NCBI RefSeq assembly: GCF_015905305.1
Contig: NZ_JADZLQ010000001.1
Coordinates: forward strand, 1,636,599-1,700,598
Length of the DNA stretch: 64,000 nucleotides
DNA from: Pinirhizobacter soli
GTDB lineage: Bacteria > Pseudomonadota > Gammaproteobacteria > Xanthomonadales > Rhodanobacteraceae
Direction: 5' to 3'
The position numbers were made by a program, and so were the translations under genes. Positions 20,137 to 29,917 of this stretch are shown here, in pieces. How positions within the stretch are numbered: the first letter of the stretch is position 1; every line of letters starts with the position of its first letter. Under the pieces are notes generated by a model that saw only the letters and a list, made by a program, of their open reading frames with translations, did not search any database and was not told where the DNA came from.

Positions 20137-21487
20137 CGGAGCCTCCCTTGGCATGTTTCACCAGTGCGGCTACGACACGCTCCATGGCCGAGGACCGCGA
20201 ACCCTTGATGAGCACCGTGACGCCGGGCTTGAGGTTGGCGATCGCCGCATCGGCCAGTGCCTGCTGGCTATCGAAATGACGGGCATCCTCACCGAAGGCT
20301 TGCACCGCCGAGGCTGACAACGGCCCGGTGGCATACAGACGGTCGATACCGCGCAGGCGCGCCAGCTCGCCCGCCTGCGCATGCATCCGCGCGGCATCGG
20401 GCCCAAGCTCGGCCATGTCGCCCAGCAGCAGCCAGCGCTCGCCCGTGGCCAGCGCCAGCGTATCGATGGCCGCGGCGGTGGAACCCGGATTGGCGTTGTA
20501 GCTGTCATCGATCAGCGTCCAGCCACCTTCCATCGGCTGCAGGTTAAGGCGGCCGGGTACGGGCGGAACGTGCTCGAGACCTTCGACAATGGTGTCCATC
20601 GGCACGTCCAGCGCCACCGCGATCGCGGCGGCGGCCAGGGCGTTGGCGACGTTGTGGCGACCTCCCAGCGGCAGCTCGATGTCGGCATCGCCATGCGGCG
20701 TGGACAGCACGAAATGCGAGCTCTCCGGGCGTAGTTCGATGATGTCCGCGCCGATGTCCGCGGCATGGTCCAGGCCGAAGCGCAAAACGCGGCGGCCGCC
20801 CGCCATGCCCATGAACATCGGCGCGAAGGCGTCGTCGGCATTGACGATGGCCACGCCGTCGGCGGGCAAGGAGTGATACAGCGCGCCCTTGGTTTCGGCC
20901 ACGCCCTCGACAGTTCCCATGCGCGCAAGATGCGCCGGCGCGATGCCATTGACGAGACCGATGTCGGGCCTTGCGATGGCAGCGAGGTAGTCGATGTCGC
21001 CCGGCTTGCCGGCGCCCATTTCCAGCACGGCATATTCGGTATCGGCCGGCATGGCCAGGAGCGTGAGCGGCATGCCGATCTCGTTGTTGAAATTGCCGCT
21101 GTTGACGTGCGTGCGGCCATGGCGGGACAGGATGGAGGCGGTGAGCGTCTTCACCGTGGTCTTGCCGTTCGATCCGGTGATGCCGATCACGCGCACGTCC
21201 GACTGGGCACGCACGGCGCTGGCGAGGTCGCCCAGGGCCAGCAGGGTGTCATCCACCACGACCTGCGCGATCGGTTCAGGCACCTGGCGGGTGACGAGCG
21301 CTGCAACGGCGCCGCGCATGGCAGCGTCGGCGACGAACTCATGGCCGTCGTGCCGCTCGCCTACCAGGGCCACGAAGAGATCGCCCGGCTTGATCGTGCG
21401 CGTATCGATAGAGACGCCGCCCACCTCGGCGTCGCTGCCTTGCAGCGCGCCGTGGGTCCACAGGGCGATAGTGGAGAGCCGCATCAT
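20126..21487 (-). CDS. murF: UDP-MurNAc-tripeptide--D-alanyl-D-alanine ligase MurF
   Basis: MurF adds D-Ala-D-Ala to complete the pentapeptide precursor. The 453 residues have the N-terminal substrate domain with [17 protein letters not shown], the ATP loop [34 protein letters not shown] in the central domain, and [10 protein letters not shown] in the C-terminal domain. It overlaps murE by 4 bases and mraY by 11. Confidence 0.97.
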   Translation of the reverse strand: MMRLSTIALWTHGALQGSDAEVGGVSIDTRTIKPGDLFVALVGERHDGHEFVADAAMRGAVAALVTRQVPEPIAQVVVDDTLLALGDLASAVRAQSDVRVIGITGSNGKTTVKTLTASILSRHGRTHVNSGNFNNEIGMPLTLLAMPADTEYAVLEMGAGKPGDIDYLAAIARPDIGLVNGIAPAHLARMGTVEGVAETKGALYHSLPADGVAIVNADDAFAPMFMGMAGGRRVLRFGLDHAADIGADIIELRPESSHFVLSTPHGDADIELPLGGRHNVANALAAAAIAVALDVPMDTIVEGLEHVPPVPGRLNLQPMEGGWTLIDDSYNANPGSTAAAIDTLALATGERWLLLGDMAELGPDAARMHAQAGELARLRGIDRLYATGPLSASAVQAFGEDARHFDSQQALADAAIANLKPGVTVLIKGSRSSAMERVVAALVKHAKGGSDAA

Positions 21488-22965
21488 GCGCGGGCCTCCA
21501 TCGCGGCGCGGGCTACCGCCATGTCGTCGAACGGGCGCTTGCCCTGCGCGCCTTCCTGGTAGGTCTCGTGGCCCTTGCCGGCGACCAGGATCACGTCGTC
21601 CTTGCGGGCGTGGCGCAGGGCCAGGCGAATGGCAGCTTCTCGGTCACGCTCGACCACGGCGGCATCGGCGCGGGTGAACCCGGCCAGGATCTGCGCCACG
21701 ATGGTGTCGCCGTCCTCGCCCCGAGGATTGTCGTCGGTGACGATCGCAAGGTCGGCCAGTTTCTCGGCGATGGCGCCCATTTGTGGCCGCTTGCCGGCAT
21801 CACGCTCACCGCCGCAGCCGAACACGCAGATCACCTTGCCGCTGGTATGCGCGCGCACCGAGCTCAGCGCCTGGGTAAGCGCGTCGGGCGTATGGGCGTA
21901 GTCAACTACCAGCAGTGGCTTTCCGCGCTCGCCGCCGATGCGGTTCATGCGGCCTTCGACGGGTTCGAGCGCGGTGATGGCATTGACGATGGATTCGAAC
22001 GACTCCCCCGACGCACCGAGCGCTGCAACCACACTGAGGAGATTGGCCACGTTGAACCGGCCGATAAGACGACTGCGGATCACCCGCACGCCCCACGGGG
22101 TGGTCAGTTCGAAGGCGATGCCCTGGCCGTTGGTGGTGATCATCGATGCGCGGACGTCTGCATCGCTGCCGCCGGCGGTGCTGGTGCGCCATACCTGCAC
22201 GCCCTCGCCCACCTGCTTGACCAGCTTGGCGCCGAACGGATCGTCGACGTTGATCACCGCATGGCGCAGGCCCGGCCAGGTAAACAATTTCGCCTTGGCC
22301 GCACCATAGGCTTCCATCGTGCCGTGGTAGTCCAGGTGGTCGCGCGTGAGGTTGGTGAACACCGCAATGTCGAAGGCCACCGCGTTCACCCGGCCTTGCT
22401 CGAGCGCGTGCGAGGACACTTCCATCGCCACGTGGGTAGCCCCCGCGGCGCGGAAATCCGCCATCTGCGCCTGCATGCTGATGGCATCAGGCGTGGTGCG
22501 TTCGCCGGCCACCACCGAACCGTGGAGGCCCGCGCCAAGCGTGCCGATGGTGGCGGTGCGCTTGCCCAGCGCGGTGAAGGCCTGCGCCAGCATCTGCACA
22601 GTGGATGTCTTGCCGTTGGTGCCGGTCACGCCGATCACGGTCATCGCTTCGGAGGCACGGCCGTAAAAGCGCGCGGCGAGTTCGCCGACATGGCGGCGCA
22701 GGTGCTTGATGGAGACCACCTGATTGGCCGGTCGGGAGGCTTCGGCAGGCAACGGCACCTCGGCCAGCACGATGGCGGCACCGGCTTCCACGGCGGACGC
22801 CGCATAGGCAATGCCATGCTCGCGGGTGCCTGCCAGGGCGATAAATGCATCGCCCGGCTTCACGTTGCGCGAATCAAGGGTGAGGCCGGATACGACGATG
22901 TCGCCACGCTTGCCGGCGTCGGCGATGCCATCGAGCAGCACGGAAAGGCTCATCGGCTCGCTCAT
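21484..22965 (-). CDS. murE: UDP-MurNAc-L-Ala-D-Glu--meso-diaminopimelate ligase MurE
   Basis: MurE adds the third residue of the stem peptide. The 493 residues contain GVTGTNGKTSTVQMLAQAF and, near the C-terminus, the motif DNPR (in VTDDNPRGED). In this family DNPR marks enzymes that use meso-diaminopimelate rather than lysine, so the peptidoglycan is predicted to be of the DAP type. Both junctions are 4-base overlaps. Confidence 0.97.
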   Translation of the reverse strand: MSEPMSLSVLLDGIADAGKRGDIVVSGLTLDSRNVKPGDAFIALAGTREHGIAYAASAVEAGAAIVLAEVPLPAEASRPANQVVSIKHLRRHVGELAARFYGRASEAMTVIGVTGTNGKTSTVQMLAQAFTALGKRTATIGTLGAGLHGSVVAGERTTPDAISMQAQMADFRAAGATHVAMEVSSHALEQGRVNAVAFDIAVFTNLTRDHLDYHGTMEAYGAAKAKLFTWPGLRHAVINVDDPFGAKLVKQVGEGVQVWRTSTAGGSDADVRASMITTNGQGIAFELTTPWGVRVIRSRLIGRFNVANLLSVVAALGASGESFESIVNAITALEPVEGRMNRIGGERGKPLLVVDYAHTPDALTQALSSVRAHTSGKVICVFGCGGERDAGKRPQMGAIAEKLADLAIVTDDNPRGEDGDTIVAQILAGFTRADAAVVERDREAAIRLALRHARKDDVILVAGKGHETYQEGAQGKRPFDDMAVARAAMEARA

Positions 22966-24770
22966 GGCACCGTCTCTTCGGCGGCCGAGTCATCGGCGGC
23001 CGGCGGCGGCATGCTGGTGGCGCCGATCATGCCGCCCTGGCTCGGGCCGCCTGCGTACCAGCGGCCGACGTTGTCGGGCGGGATGTCCAGCAGGCGCACG
23101 GCGCCTTCCATCACCTGGGCGAAGGCCGGTCCCGCGACGACGCCGCCGTAATAGGCGCGGGTCTTCGGGCCATTGATCACCACCGCGGTAACCAGGCGCG
23201 GGTTGCTTGCCGGGACCATGCCGACGAACAGCGAGATATAACCCTTCGCGTCGTAGCCGCCGGCGTTGGCCTTGTGCGAGGTTCCCGTCTTGCCAGCAAC
23301 GCTGTAGTTGGCGACGGCGGCAAAGGGCGAACCGGTGCCGCCGGGAGCGACCACCGTTTCGAGCATCTTCACCAGTTCACCGGCGATTTCCGGCGTGGTG
23401 ACCTGCTGGGCGGGATTGTCCTGGCCCTTGACGAAGCTCGGTGAGTGCAGCACGCCGCCGTTGCCGATGGCGGCGTAAGCCGACGCCAGCTGCAGCGGCG
23501 TGACGTTGAGGTTGTAGCCGTAGGCGATGCGCGACTTCTCGATCGGCTTCCAGCTACGGCCTACCGGCAGGTAACCGGCAGCTTCGCCAGGGAAACCGCT
23601 ACCGGTACTGCTGCCGAAACCGAAGGCCTTGTACGTGCTGTACATGAGGTCGGTGTCGAGCGTCATGGCGATCTTCGCCGCACCCACGTTCGACGACTTG
23701 GTGATGACGCCCGTAGGCGTGAGCGTGCCCCAATTGTGGGTATCGCGGATCGGATGGCCACCCATCATCCAGGTGCCAGGCGAGGTTTCGATCAGCGGGC
23801 TGGTAGGCGTGTACTTGCCGGACGTGAGCGCCGCGGTGAGGGTGAACGCCTTCATCGTGGAGCCTGGTTCGACGACGTCGGTCATCGCACGGTTACGGCG
23901 ATCGTTGGGCGTGCTGCCCCTGACATTGTTCGGGTTGAACTCCGGCAGGTTGGCCATGGCCAGCACTTCGCCGGTGTGTACGTCGAGCATCACGATGGAG
24001 CCAGAATCCGCATCGAATTTCTGGATGGTTTCGCGCAGTGCGCTGTAGGCCAGGTACTGGATGCGGCGGTCGATGGACAGCGTGATGTCGCGGCCAGGCT
24101 GTGGCTCGCGCACCTGCTCGACATCTTCCACCGTATGGCCCATGCGGTCGCGGATCACCCGCTTGGAGCCCGGCTTGCCGGCGAGCCAGTCGTCGAAGGC
24201 GAGCTCCAGGCCTTCCTGGCCGCGATCGTCGATATTGGTGAATCCAAGAATATGGGCCGTCACCGAACCGGACGGGTAATAACGACGGAACTCCCGCTGC
24301 GCGTTCACGCCGGGGATCTTCATGTCGATGATGGCCTGCGCGCGGTCCGGACGCATCTGCCGGATCAGGTACATGAATTCGCGGTCCGAGCGCTGTTCGA
24401 GCTTGGATTTGAGGTCCGCCGGATCCATGCCAAGCGCCTTGGCAAGCTCCGGGATACGATCGTCGTTTTCTAGCACCTCGGGCGGGTTGGCCCAGATCGA
24501 CATCACCGGCGTGGACACCGCCAGCGGCTCGCCGTTGCGGTCGAAGATGGTGCCGCGCGACACCGCGATGGGCACTTCGCGAAGGAAGCGGGCGTCGCCC
24601 TGGTCCTGGTAGAACTGCTTGCGCACCACTTGCAGGTCGAACGCGCGCACCACGAGCCCGGCGGAGGCCAGGCCAAGCAAGACCACCACCAGCATCATGC
24701 GCTTGCGCGTGGAGGGACCCTGGCCGCGGCGGCGGCTGGGAACCGGGGTGCGGTCGGCACGGAATTTCAT
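22962..24770 (-). CDS. ftsI: Septal transpeptidase FtsI (PBP3)
   Basis: FtsI is the monofunctional class B penicillin-binding protein of the divisome. The 602 residues comprise a basic cytoplasmic tail, one transmembrane helix (about 25-42), the pedestal domain starting RGTIFDRNGEPLAVS, and the transpeptidase domain. Active-site motifs are STMK at residues 304-307 (catalytic Ser304), SSN at 359-361 and KTG in VAGKTGTS. A proline- and glycine-rich tail follows. The gene overlaps ftsL and murE by 4 bases each. Confidence 0.97.
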   Translation of the reverse strand: MKFRADRTPVPSRRRGQGPSTRKRMMLVVVLLGLASAGLVVRAFDLQVVRKQFYQDQGDARFLREVPIAVSRGTIFDRNGEPLAVSTPVMSIWANPPEVLENDDRIPELAKALGMDPADLKSKLEQRSDREFMYLIRQMRPDRAQAIIDMKIPGVNAQREFRRYYPSGSVTAHILGFTNIDDRGQEGLELAFDDWLAGKPGSKRVIRDRMGHTVEDVEQVREPQPGRDITLSIDRRIQYLAYSALRETIQKFDADSGSIVMLDVHTGEVLAMANLPEFNPNNVRGSTPNDRRNRAMTDVVEPGSTMKAFTLTAALTSGKYTPTSPLIETSPGTWMMGGHPIRDTHNWGTLTPTGVITKSSNVGAAKIAMTLDTDLMYSTYKAFGFGSSTGSGFPGEAAGYLPVGRSWKPIEKSRIAYGYNLNVTPLQLASAYAAIGNGGVLHSPSFVKGQDNPAQQVTTPEIAGELVKMLETVVAPGGTGSPFAAVANYSVAGKTGTSHKANAGGYDAKGYISLFVGMVPASNPRLVTAVVINGPKTRAYYGGVVAGPAFAQVMEGAVRLLDIPPDNVGRWYAGGPSQGGMIGATSMPPPAADDSAAEETVP

Positions 24771-25036
24771 CGGCGCACCAACTGGATGTCTTGTGGACGC
24801 GGATCGAGCATGCCCAGCTTCCGCGCCTCGGCATCGATGCGCGCGGGCTCAGCCCACGTGGCCTGCTCCAGTTCCAGGCGGCCATATTCGACGTTGAGGT
24901 CGTCGCGCTGGTCCTGCAGGCGGGTCAGGCTGATGAACAACATGCGGCTTTCGTGACGCGTCCACACCACAGCCACGGCGCTGGCGAGCGTGGCGGCCAG
25001 CAGGATCAGCAGCACGATGGCGCCGAAGATCTTCAT
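24767..25036 (-). CDS. ftsL: Cell division protein FtsL
   Basis: FtsL forms a complex with FtsB and FtsQ that activates FtsW/FtsI. The 89-residue bitopic protein has one N-terminal transmembrane helix ([19 protein letters not shown]) and a periplasmic coiled coil (about residues 38-65). The short tail ends with the typical [17 protein letters not shown]. Position between rsmH and ftsI with 4-base overlaps on both sides supports the call, since FtsL diverges quickly in sequence. Confidence 0.93.
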   Translation of the reverse strand: MKIFGAIVLLILLAATLASAVAVVWTRHESRMLFISLTRLQDQRDDLNVEYGRLELEQATWAEPARIDAEARKLGMLDPRPQDIQLVRR

Positions 25037-25959
25037 GCGAGCTTCTCCGCCACGCGCAGCACCGCCGAGCGCGAGCGCGGATTCGCCGCGATCTCGGCAT
25101 CGGAGGGGAAGATCGCCTTGCCCACCGGGGCCAGGCGGGCCACGGGCTTGGTCAACGCCGGCGGTGCGCGGCGGCTACCCTGCACACGGCCTTCATGGCG
25201 ACGGATGAACTGCTTGACGGCGCGGTCTTCGAGCGAATGAAAACTGATCACCGCCAGGCGGCCGCCGGGGCGCAGCGCTTCGAGCGCGGCATCGAGACCT
25301 TCGTCCAGCGACGAGAGCTCGGCGTTGACCTGGATGCGCAGGGCCTGGAAGGTGCGCGTGGCCGGGTTCTTGCCCGGTTCGCGGCGGCCGAGCAGCTTGG
25401 CGCAGAAAGCGGCAAGATCACCGGTGCGCTCGAAGGGCTGCTCTTCGCGGCGGGCGACGATGGCGCGGGCGATGCGCCGGCCATGGCGCTCCTCGCCGTA
25501 GGTCCACAGCGCCTGGGCGATGTCTTCTTCGCTGGCACGGGCAAGGAATTGCGCGGCGCTTTCGCCGCGGGTGGGGTCCATGCGCATGTCCAGGGGCGCG
25601 TCGGCCATGAAGCTGAAGCCGCGTTCGGCATCGTCGAGCTGCGGCGAGGAAACACCCAGGTCTAGCAGGATGCCGTCAAGGTCGGTGGCTTCGCTCCACT
25701 GCGCGAGCGTGGCGAAATTCTCGTGGCGAATGGTCACGCGGGCATCGCCTGCGTGCTCGGCCGTAGCCGTGGCGATGGCGGTCGGGTCGCGGTCCATCAG
25801 GAACAGCCGACCGGATTCGGAGAGACGGGCAAGGATGGCGCGGGCGTGTCCACCGCGACCAAAAGTGCCATCCAGATATCGACCGCCCGTCCGCACGGCG
25901 AGCCCCTCCAAGACCTCGTCAAGCATCACCGGGATATGCCGCAGTTCGCGCCCCGCCAT
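25033..25959 (-). CDS. rsmH: 16S rRNA (cytosine-1402 N4) methyltransferase RsmH
   Basis: RsmH (MraW) makes N4-methylcytidine at position 1402; the partner ribose methyltransferase RsmI is also in this window. The open frame extends to 26211 through mraZ in another frame. The ATG at 25959 gives 308 residues beginning [17 protein letters not shown], which fits the family, with a GGAG-type site upstream. The SAM motif [15 protein letters not shown] and [15 protein letters not shown] near the end are typical. In-frame GTG codons shortly upstream are possible alternative starts. Confidence 0.96.
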   Translation of the reverse strand: MAGRELRHIPVMLDEVLEGLAVRTGGRYLDGTFGRGGHARAILARLSESGRLFLMDRDPTAIATATAEHAGDARVTIRHENFATLAQWSEATDLDGILLDLGVSSPQLDDAERGFSFMADAPLDMRMDPTRGESAAQFLARASEEDIAQALWTYGEERHGRRIARAIVARREEQPFERTGDLAAFCAKLLGRREPGKNPATRTFQALRIQVNAELSSLDEGLDAALEALRPGGRLAVISFHSLEDRAVKQFIRRHEGRVQGSRRAPPALTKPVARLAPVGKAIFPSDAEIAANPRSRSAVLRVAEKLA

Positions 25960-26002
25960 CACTGCATCCCGCTCCCGTTCCACCGCCACCTCGATTGATT
26001 TC

Positions 26003-26449
26003 CTACAAGCGCAAATCGGCCATGTCGTCGCTGATCTCGTCTTCGCCGATGGTCTGGCGGATCTTCGCCAGGTGCGCTTGCTCGCTCCACAGTTCGAACT
26101 TATTGCCCATGCCGAGCAGTACGGCTTTTTTCTCGATGCCTGCCGCTGCGCGCTGGCTTGCCGGGAGCAGGAACCTGGCAGCGCCGTCGGGCTCCACGAT
26201 GGCCGCCGCACCCACCAGCTTCATCTGCAAGGCCCGGTGGACGGCCTTGACCGTGGGTAGCGCGTTGACCTGGTCGCGGACCTTCTCCCATTCCTGGAAG
26301 GGGAAAATCCACAGGCAGCCTGTTTCGAACGGGTTGTAGGCGACCACCAGTCGGTTCCCGCAGTCAGCCGCCACCGTGTCGCGATACGACGTCGGGATCG
26401 TCAGTCGACCCTTGTCGTCGACCGTGATGGCGGTTTCACCTTGGAACAC
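26003..26449 (-). CDS. mraZ: Transcriptional regulator MraZ
   Basis: MraZ is an AbrB-like, ring-forming DNA-binding protein that regulates its own dcw promoter. The 148-residue product carries two SpoVT/AbrB-like halves: [19 protein letters not shown] near the N-terminus, and the second with [16 protein letters not shown]. The start is a GTG at 26447-26449 with GGAG 7 bases upstream; this GGAG overlaps the last of four 10-bp-spaced boxes. It is the first gene of the dcw operon. Confidence 0.95.
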   Translation of the reverse strand: MFQGETAITVDDKGRLTIPTSYRDTVAADCGNRLVVAYNPFETGCLWIFPFQEWEKVRDQVNALPTVKAVHRALQMKLVGAAAIVEPDGAARFLLPASQRAAAGIEKKAVLLGMGNKFELWSEQAHLAKIRQTIGEDEISDDMADLRL

Positions 26450-26457
26450 GAGACAGC

Positions 26458-26492
26458 TCCACTATTTTCCACGTTTTTCCACTGGGGCCCAC
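26458..26492 (-). promoter_or_regulatory. Four MraZ-type boxes at 10-bp period
   Basis: On the minus strand the pentamer GTGGR occurs four times with starts exactly 10 bases apart: GTGGG at 26488-26492, then GTGGA at 26478-26482, 26468-26472 and 26458-26462. E. coli MraZ binds TGGGN direct repeats separated by 5 bases, the same geometry. The first box overlaps the promoter -10 and the last overlaps the mraZ ribosome-binding site. Confidence 0.8.
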
Positions 26493-26519
26493 GATAGTCT
26501 CGCCTCATGAGACTGTCAA
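26491..26519 (-). promoter_or_regulatory. mraZ/dcw operon promoter
   Basis: On the minus strand a perfect TTGACA (26514-26519) and TATCGT (26491-26496) are separated by 17 bases. This is the strongest sigma70-like promoter seen in the window and lies directly upstream of the MraZ boxes. Confidence 0.85.
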
Positions 26520-26634
26520 GCGATTTTTACTTGTGAATCAATGAGAAAGGCTGCGTTCATCCCTATTTCGGGACGTTTCTCAGGAAGGTGCGTGAGGTGG
26601 TTGAATCAGCGGGTTTTTTTGATTTTCAGATCAC

Positions 26635-26670
26635 AAAAAAGAAGGAGCGACGTTTGCACGTCGCCCCTTC
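26635..26670 (-). terminator. Rho-independent terminator of rnpB
   Basis: On the minus strand a stem with arms GGCGACGT/ACGTCGC, extended by GAAGG/CCTTC around a GCAA loop, is followed by TTTTTT. It lies immediately downstream of the RNase P RNA. Confidence 0.9.
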
Positions 26671-26682
26671 GCCTTGCGTTGG

Positions 26683-27044
26683 TGGAGTCAGCCTATAAGC
26701 CGGGTTCTGTACGCCTTGCGACGCGACAGTCATTCTTCTCGGCCTGGCGTCTCCGCCAGGCTCCAGCAACCTACCCGGGAACAACGCGGGCCGCGTTATG
26801 GTTCCCCTATTTGGTCTTGCTCCGGGTGGGGTTTACCTAGCCGTACGACGTTAGCCCCGTACGCGGTGCGCTCTTACCGCACCATTTCACCCTTACCTGA
26901 TCCCCTCGCGGGGCCATCGGCGGTTTGCTCTCTGTTGCACTGGCCGTCGGCTCACGCCGCCCAGGAGTTACCTGGCACCCTGCCCTATGGAGCCCGGACT
27001 TTCCTCGATCCGCTTGCGCGGGACGCGACTGTCCGGCCGACTCC
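26683..27044 (-). ncRNA. rnpB: RNase P RNA, bacterial type A
   Basis: This is the catalytic RNA of RNase P, which matures tRNA 5' ends. Read on the minus strand it starts GGAGTCGGCCGGACAGTCGC and includes the conserved block GAGGAAAGTCCGGGCTCC. The 3' segment is ACAGAACCCGGCTTATAGG followed by CTGACTCC, which pairs with the 5' end. Length is about 360 bases. A -10-like TATCAT at 27052-27057 lies 7 bases before the 5' end, and a strong terminator follows the 3' end. The ends are estimated from the pairing of the two termini. Open frames crossing this region are not genes. Confidence 0.95.
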
Positions 27045-27103
27045 AGGATTGATGATACAGCACCCGGCTTAACCTGAGGTCGGCAGGGCGGCGATTTACA
27101 GAC

Positions 27104-27925
27104 TCAATCGCCTGCCTCATAGAGTTCCTTGCGCGGCGCGCCGGTGATCGCCGCCGCCAGCTTGGCCGCGCGCGAAGCCGGCAATTCCTCGCGGAGCAAG
27201 GCGAATACGCGCTTGCCTTCGACAAGCCTGGCATCGGCATCATCCCCGGCCCCGGCCACCAGCACCACGCATTCGCCCTTCTGCTGATCCGGATCGCCAG
27301 CCACGCGCGTGGCCAGGGACTGGAGCGGCTCGTCGATCACGGTTTCGTAAATCTTGGTCAGCTCGCGGGCCAGCACCGCGGCGCGGGATGGGCCAAAAAC
27401 ATCGCGCATGTCGGCCAGGGCTTCGACGATGCGATGGCCCGATTCATAGAAGATGATCGTGCGCGTTTCGGTGGCGAGGGCTTGCAGCCGCGTGCGCCGG
27501 GCTGAAGCCTTGGCCGCCAGGAAGCCTTCGAAGACAAAGCGGTCGCTGGGCAATCCGGCTACCGACAGCGCAGCGATGGCGGCGCAGGGCCCGGGTACGG
27601 GCACTACGCGCAGGCCTTCGGCGCGGACGGCGCGGACCAGGCGAAAGCCCGGATCGCTCACCAGGGGCGTGCCCGCATCGGAAATCAGCGCCACGTCGTC
27701 ACCGGCCTTGAGCCGGGCGATCACCCCGTCCACGGCATCGCGCTCGTTGTGGTCGTGGACCGTCATCAACGCCGTGTCGATGCCATGGTGCAGCAGCAAG
27801 GGGCGGCTATGCCGGGTGTCCTCGGCGGCGATCACGGTCACCTTGCGCAGCACCTGAACGGCGCGCGCGGTGATGTCATCGCGATTTCCGATTGGCGTGG
27901 CAACGATATATAGGGAACCGGTCAT
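27104..27925 (-). CDS. rsmI: 16S rRNA (cytidine-1402 2'-O) methyltransferase RsmI
   Basis: RsmI methylates the ribose of C1402, the same nucleotide modified by RsmH. The frame is open to 28006, but homologues start at MTGSLYIVATPIGNRDDIT, the ATG at 27925, giving 273 residues. Tetrapyrrole-methylase-fold motifs are EDTRHSRPLLLHHGI, SDAGTPLVSDPG and PGPCAAIAALSVAGLP. The divergent neighbour lpoA starts 144 bases away. The order rsmI/lpoA/yraN is the same as in E. coli. Confidence 0.95.
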   Translation of the reverse strand: MTGSLYIVATPIGNRDDITARAVQVLRKVTVIAAEDTRHSRPLLLHHGIDTALMTVHDHNERDAVDGVIARLKAGDDVALISDAGTPLVSDPGFRLVRAVRAEGLRVVPVPGPCAAIAALSVAGLPSDRFVFEGFLAAKASARRTRLQALATETRTIIFYESGHRIVEALADMRDVFGPSRAAVLARELTKIYETVIDEPLQSLATRVAGDPDQQKGECVVLVAGAGDDADARLVEGKRVFALLREELPASRAAKLAAAITGAPRKELYEAGD

Positions 27926-28069
27926 GATGGTGATGGCGTCGGAAACGACCAGTGTAGGCGCTGGGCGCGTCGCGGCGCCAACGCGCGCGGCTTCGCACCG
28001 GGCCAACGACCGCTTCGGCTATGATCGGCGGTGAATTCGAAGTGGTCCCCGCCTGAGGAATTGATCCGT

Positions 28070-29869
28070 ATGCGCATGCTTCGCCTGCCGGCCGCGGCCG
28101 TGGCGCTTTCGATGATGTTGCTGGCCTGCGTACCGTTGCCGGGCACCCGCACGCCTCCAGCCAACGACGGCGCCCAGCGCGCCCAGGCGCTGTATACGCG
28201 GGGCCAGTTCGAGCAATCGGCCGATGCCTACATGGCGTTGGCCGGCCAGGATGCCCAGTATTCCGACTATTACAAGCTGCTCGCCGCCGAATCCTGGCGC
28301 CAGGGCGGCAAACTCGACCGCAGCGAGCAGGCTCTTGCGGACGTCCGCCGTAACCACCTGGAAGGCGAGGATTCCATCCGCTTCGACCTATTGCGCGCGG
28401 AGTTCGCGCTGCGCAGGAACGACCCGGCCACCGCGCTGTCGCTCGTGGGCAATCCCGCACACCCGATTTCCCCGAGCCTGCAGGCGCGCCTGCTTGAGGT
28501 GCGTGCCCGCGCTCAGGCCGCCAGCGGCGACCACTGGAGCGCGGCGCAGACGCGCATCGGCATGGATGATTCACTCACCGGCATCGATCGCGAGCACAAC
28601 CGCAAGCTCGCCCTGGCGGAGCTTGTCGCCATGGGCACCGACAACCTGGCCGCCACCGACGCAAAGCTGGGGCCCGACGATCGCCTGAAGCCTTGGGTGC
28701 ACGAGGCGCAGACCCAGTTGGGCGTGGCCGTGGCCCGCGCACCAGCCCAGCTTGCCCAGCCGGTGGGCACGGTCGGCGCCGGTGGCCAGCCGGGCGTGCG
28801 CGAGGGCTACCGTGCGCCCACCGCCGTGGCCTTGCTGCTGCCTGCCAGCGGGCCGTTATCAAGCGCCGGGAACGTCATTCGCGATGGATTCTTCGCCGCC
28901 TACCTCGACGCCGGCCGCAACGGCGCACCGCGACCCACCGTGAAGGTGTACGACAGCGGCAGCGACGCCGCCCATGCCCTGAGCGCCTACGATCAGGCCG
29001 TGAAGGATGGTGCCACCCTGGTGGTGGGACCACTCAACCGTGACGGCGTGGCCGCCCTGTTCGGTCGCGGCGCATTGAACGTGCCGGTGCTGGCGCTGAA
29101 CCACCCCACCGAACGCGTACTGCCCCCCGGTGGCACCAGCGAATTTGGCCTGCTGCCCGAAGCCGAAGGCGCCCAGGTCGCCGACCACATGATCGATCGC
29201 GGCATCACCTCGGCGGTGGCCATGCTAAGCAGCGACGATTTCGCTTCGCGCGCCGGCAAGGCCTTCGCCGCCGAATACACGGCACGAGGCGGCAAGATCA
29301 CCCGCACCACCACGCTGCAGGCGAGCGCGGTGAATTTCAGCGACCAGATCGGCGGTATCGATAGCGCCGAAGGGTCGGGCATCTTCATCAGCATGAAACC
29401 GCAGCAGGCGCGCCTGTTGCTGCCGCAGTTGCACCTGGCCAAGGTCGCCGCACCCGTCTTCGGCACTTCGCACATCTATGCCGGTGTCGACGACGCCACC
29501 AGCGACAAGGATCTTGACGGCGTGGAGTTCTGCGACGCACCGTGGATGTTCGACGCACAGCCTGGCCTGCCCCGGCGCGGTGATCTTGCCGCGGGCCTGG
29601 CCACCGTGCGTGGCGTGAACGCGCGGCTATTCGCCTTCGGCATGGATGCTTGGGCGCTGGTGCCTTACCTCGACTGGCTGCGATCGCATGTGGGCAGTTA
29701 CCTGCCCGGCGCCAGCGGCCAGCTCACCGCCGACGAGTTCGGTCGCGTGCGCCGCGTGCTTACCTGGGCCCGCTTCCAGGATGGGCTGGCCCGACCCGTC
29801 GCCGGCAGCCTGGAAATGGACGCCCCCGCGGCGTCGGGCATCGAGGACAGTTCCACCAGCACGCAATAA
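28070..29869 (+). CDS. lpoA: Outer-membrane lipoprotein LpoA/LppC, penicillin-binding protein 1A activator
   Basis: LpoA reaches through the peptidoglycan to activate PBP1A. The ATG at 28070 has GAGGAA nine bases upstream and gives 599 residues. Residues 1-20 form a lipoprotein signal with lipobox LLAC (Cys20). A TPR-like N-terminal domain (about 35-210) and a periplasmic-binding-protein-like C-terminal domain (from about 250, YRAPTAVALLLPASGPLSSAG) fit the LppC architecture. An alanine/proline/glycine linker joins them. An in-frame ATG two codons downstream could also serve as start. yraN follows after 48 bases. Confidence 0.92.
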   Translation: MRMLRLPAAAVALSMMLLACVPLPGTRTPPANDGAQRAQALYTRGQFEQSADAYMALAGQDAQYSDYYKLLAAESWRQGGKLDRSEQALADVRRNHLEGEDSIRFDLLRAEFALRRNDPATALSLVGNPAHPISPSLQARLLEVRARAQAASGDHWSAAQTRIGMDDSLTGIDREHNRKLALAELVAMGTDNLAATDAKLGPDDRLKPWVHEAQTQLGVAVARAPAQLAQPVGTVGAGGQPGVREGYRAPTAVALLLPASGPLSSAGNVIRDGFFAAYLDAGRNGAPRPTVKVYDSGSDAAHALSAYDQAVKDGATLVVGPLNRDGVAALFGRGALNVPVLALNHPTERVLPPGGTSEFGLLPEAEGAQVADHMIDRGITSAVAMLSSDDFASRAGKAFAAEYTARGGKITRTTTLQASAVNFSDQIGGIDSAEGSGIFISMKPQQARLLLPQLHLAKVAAPVFGTSHIYAGVDDATSDKDLDGVEFCDAPWMFDAQPGLPRRGDLAAGLATVRGVNARLFAFGMDAWALVPYLDWLRSHVGSYLPGASGQLTADEFGRVRRVLTWARFQDGLARPVAGSLEMDAPAASGIEDSSTSTQ

Positions 29870-29917
29870 GTTGCACCGTTGCCGGCACGGATGCCGGCCA
29901 ACTGTCGAGGGAACGAC

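Noticed and set aside
26541-27243. Short protein-coding frames between mraZ and rsmI
   Set aside because: They overlap the RNase P RNA, whose conserved sequence explains the region.
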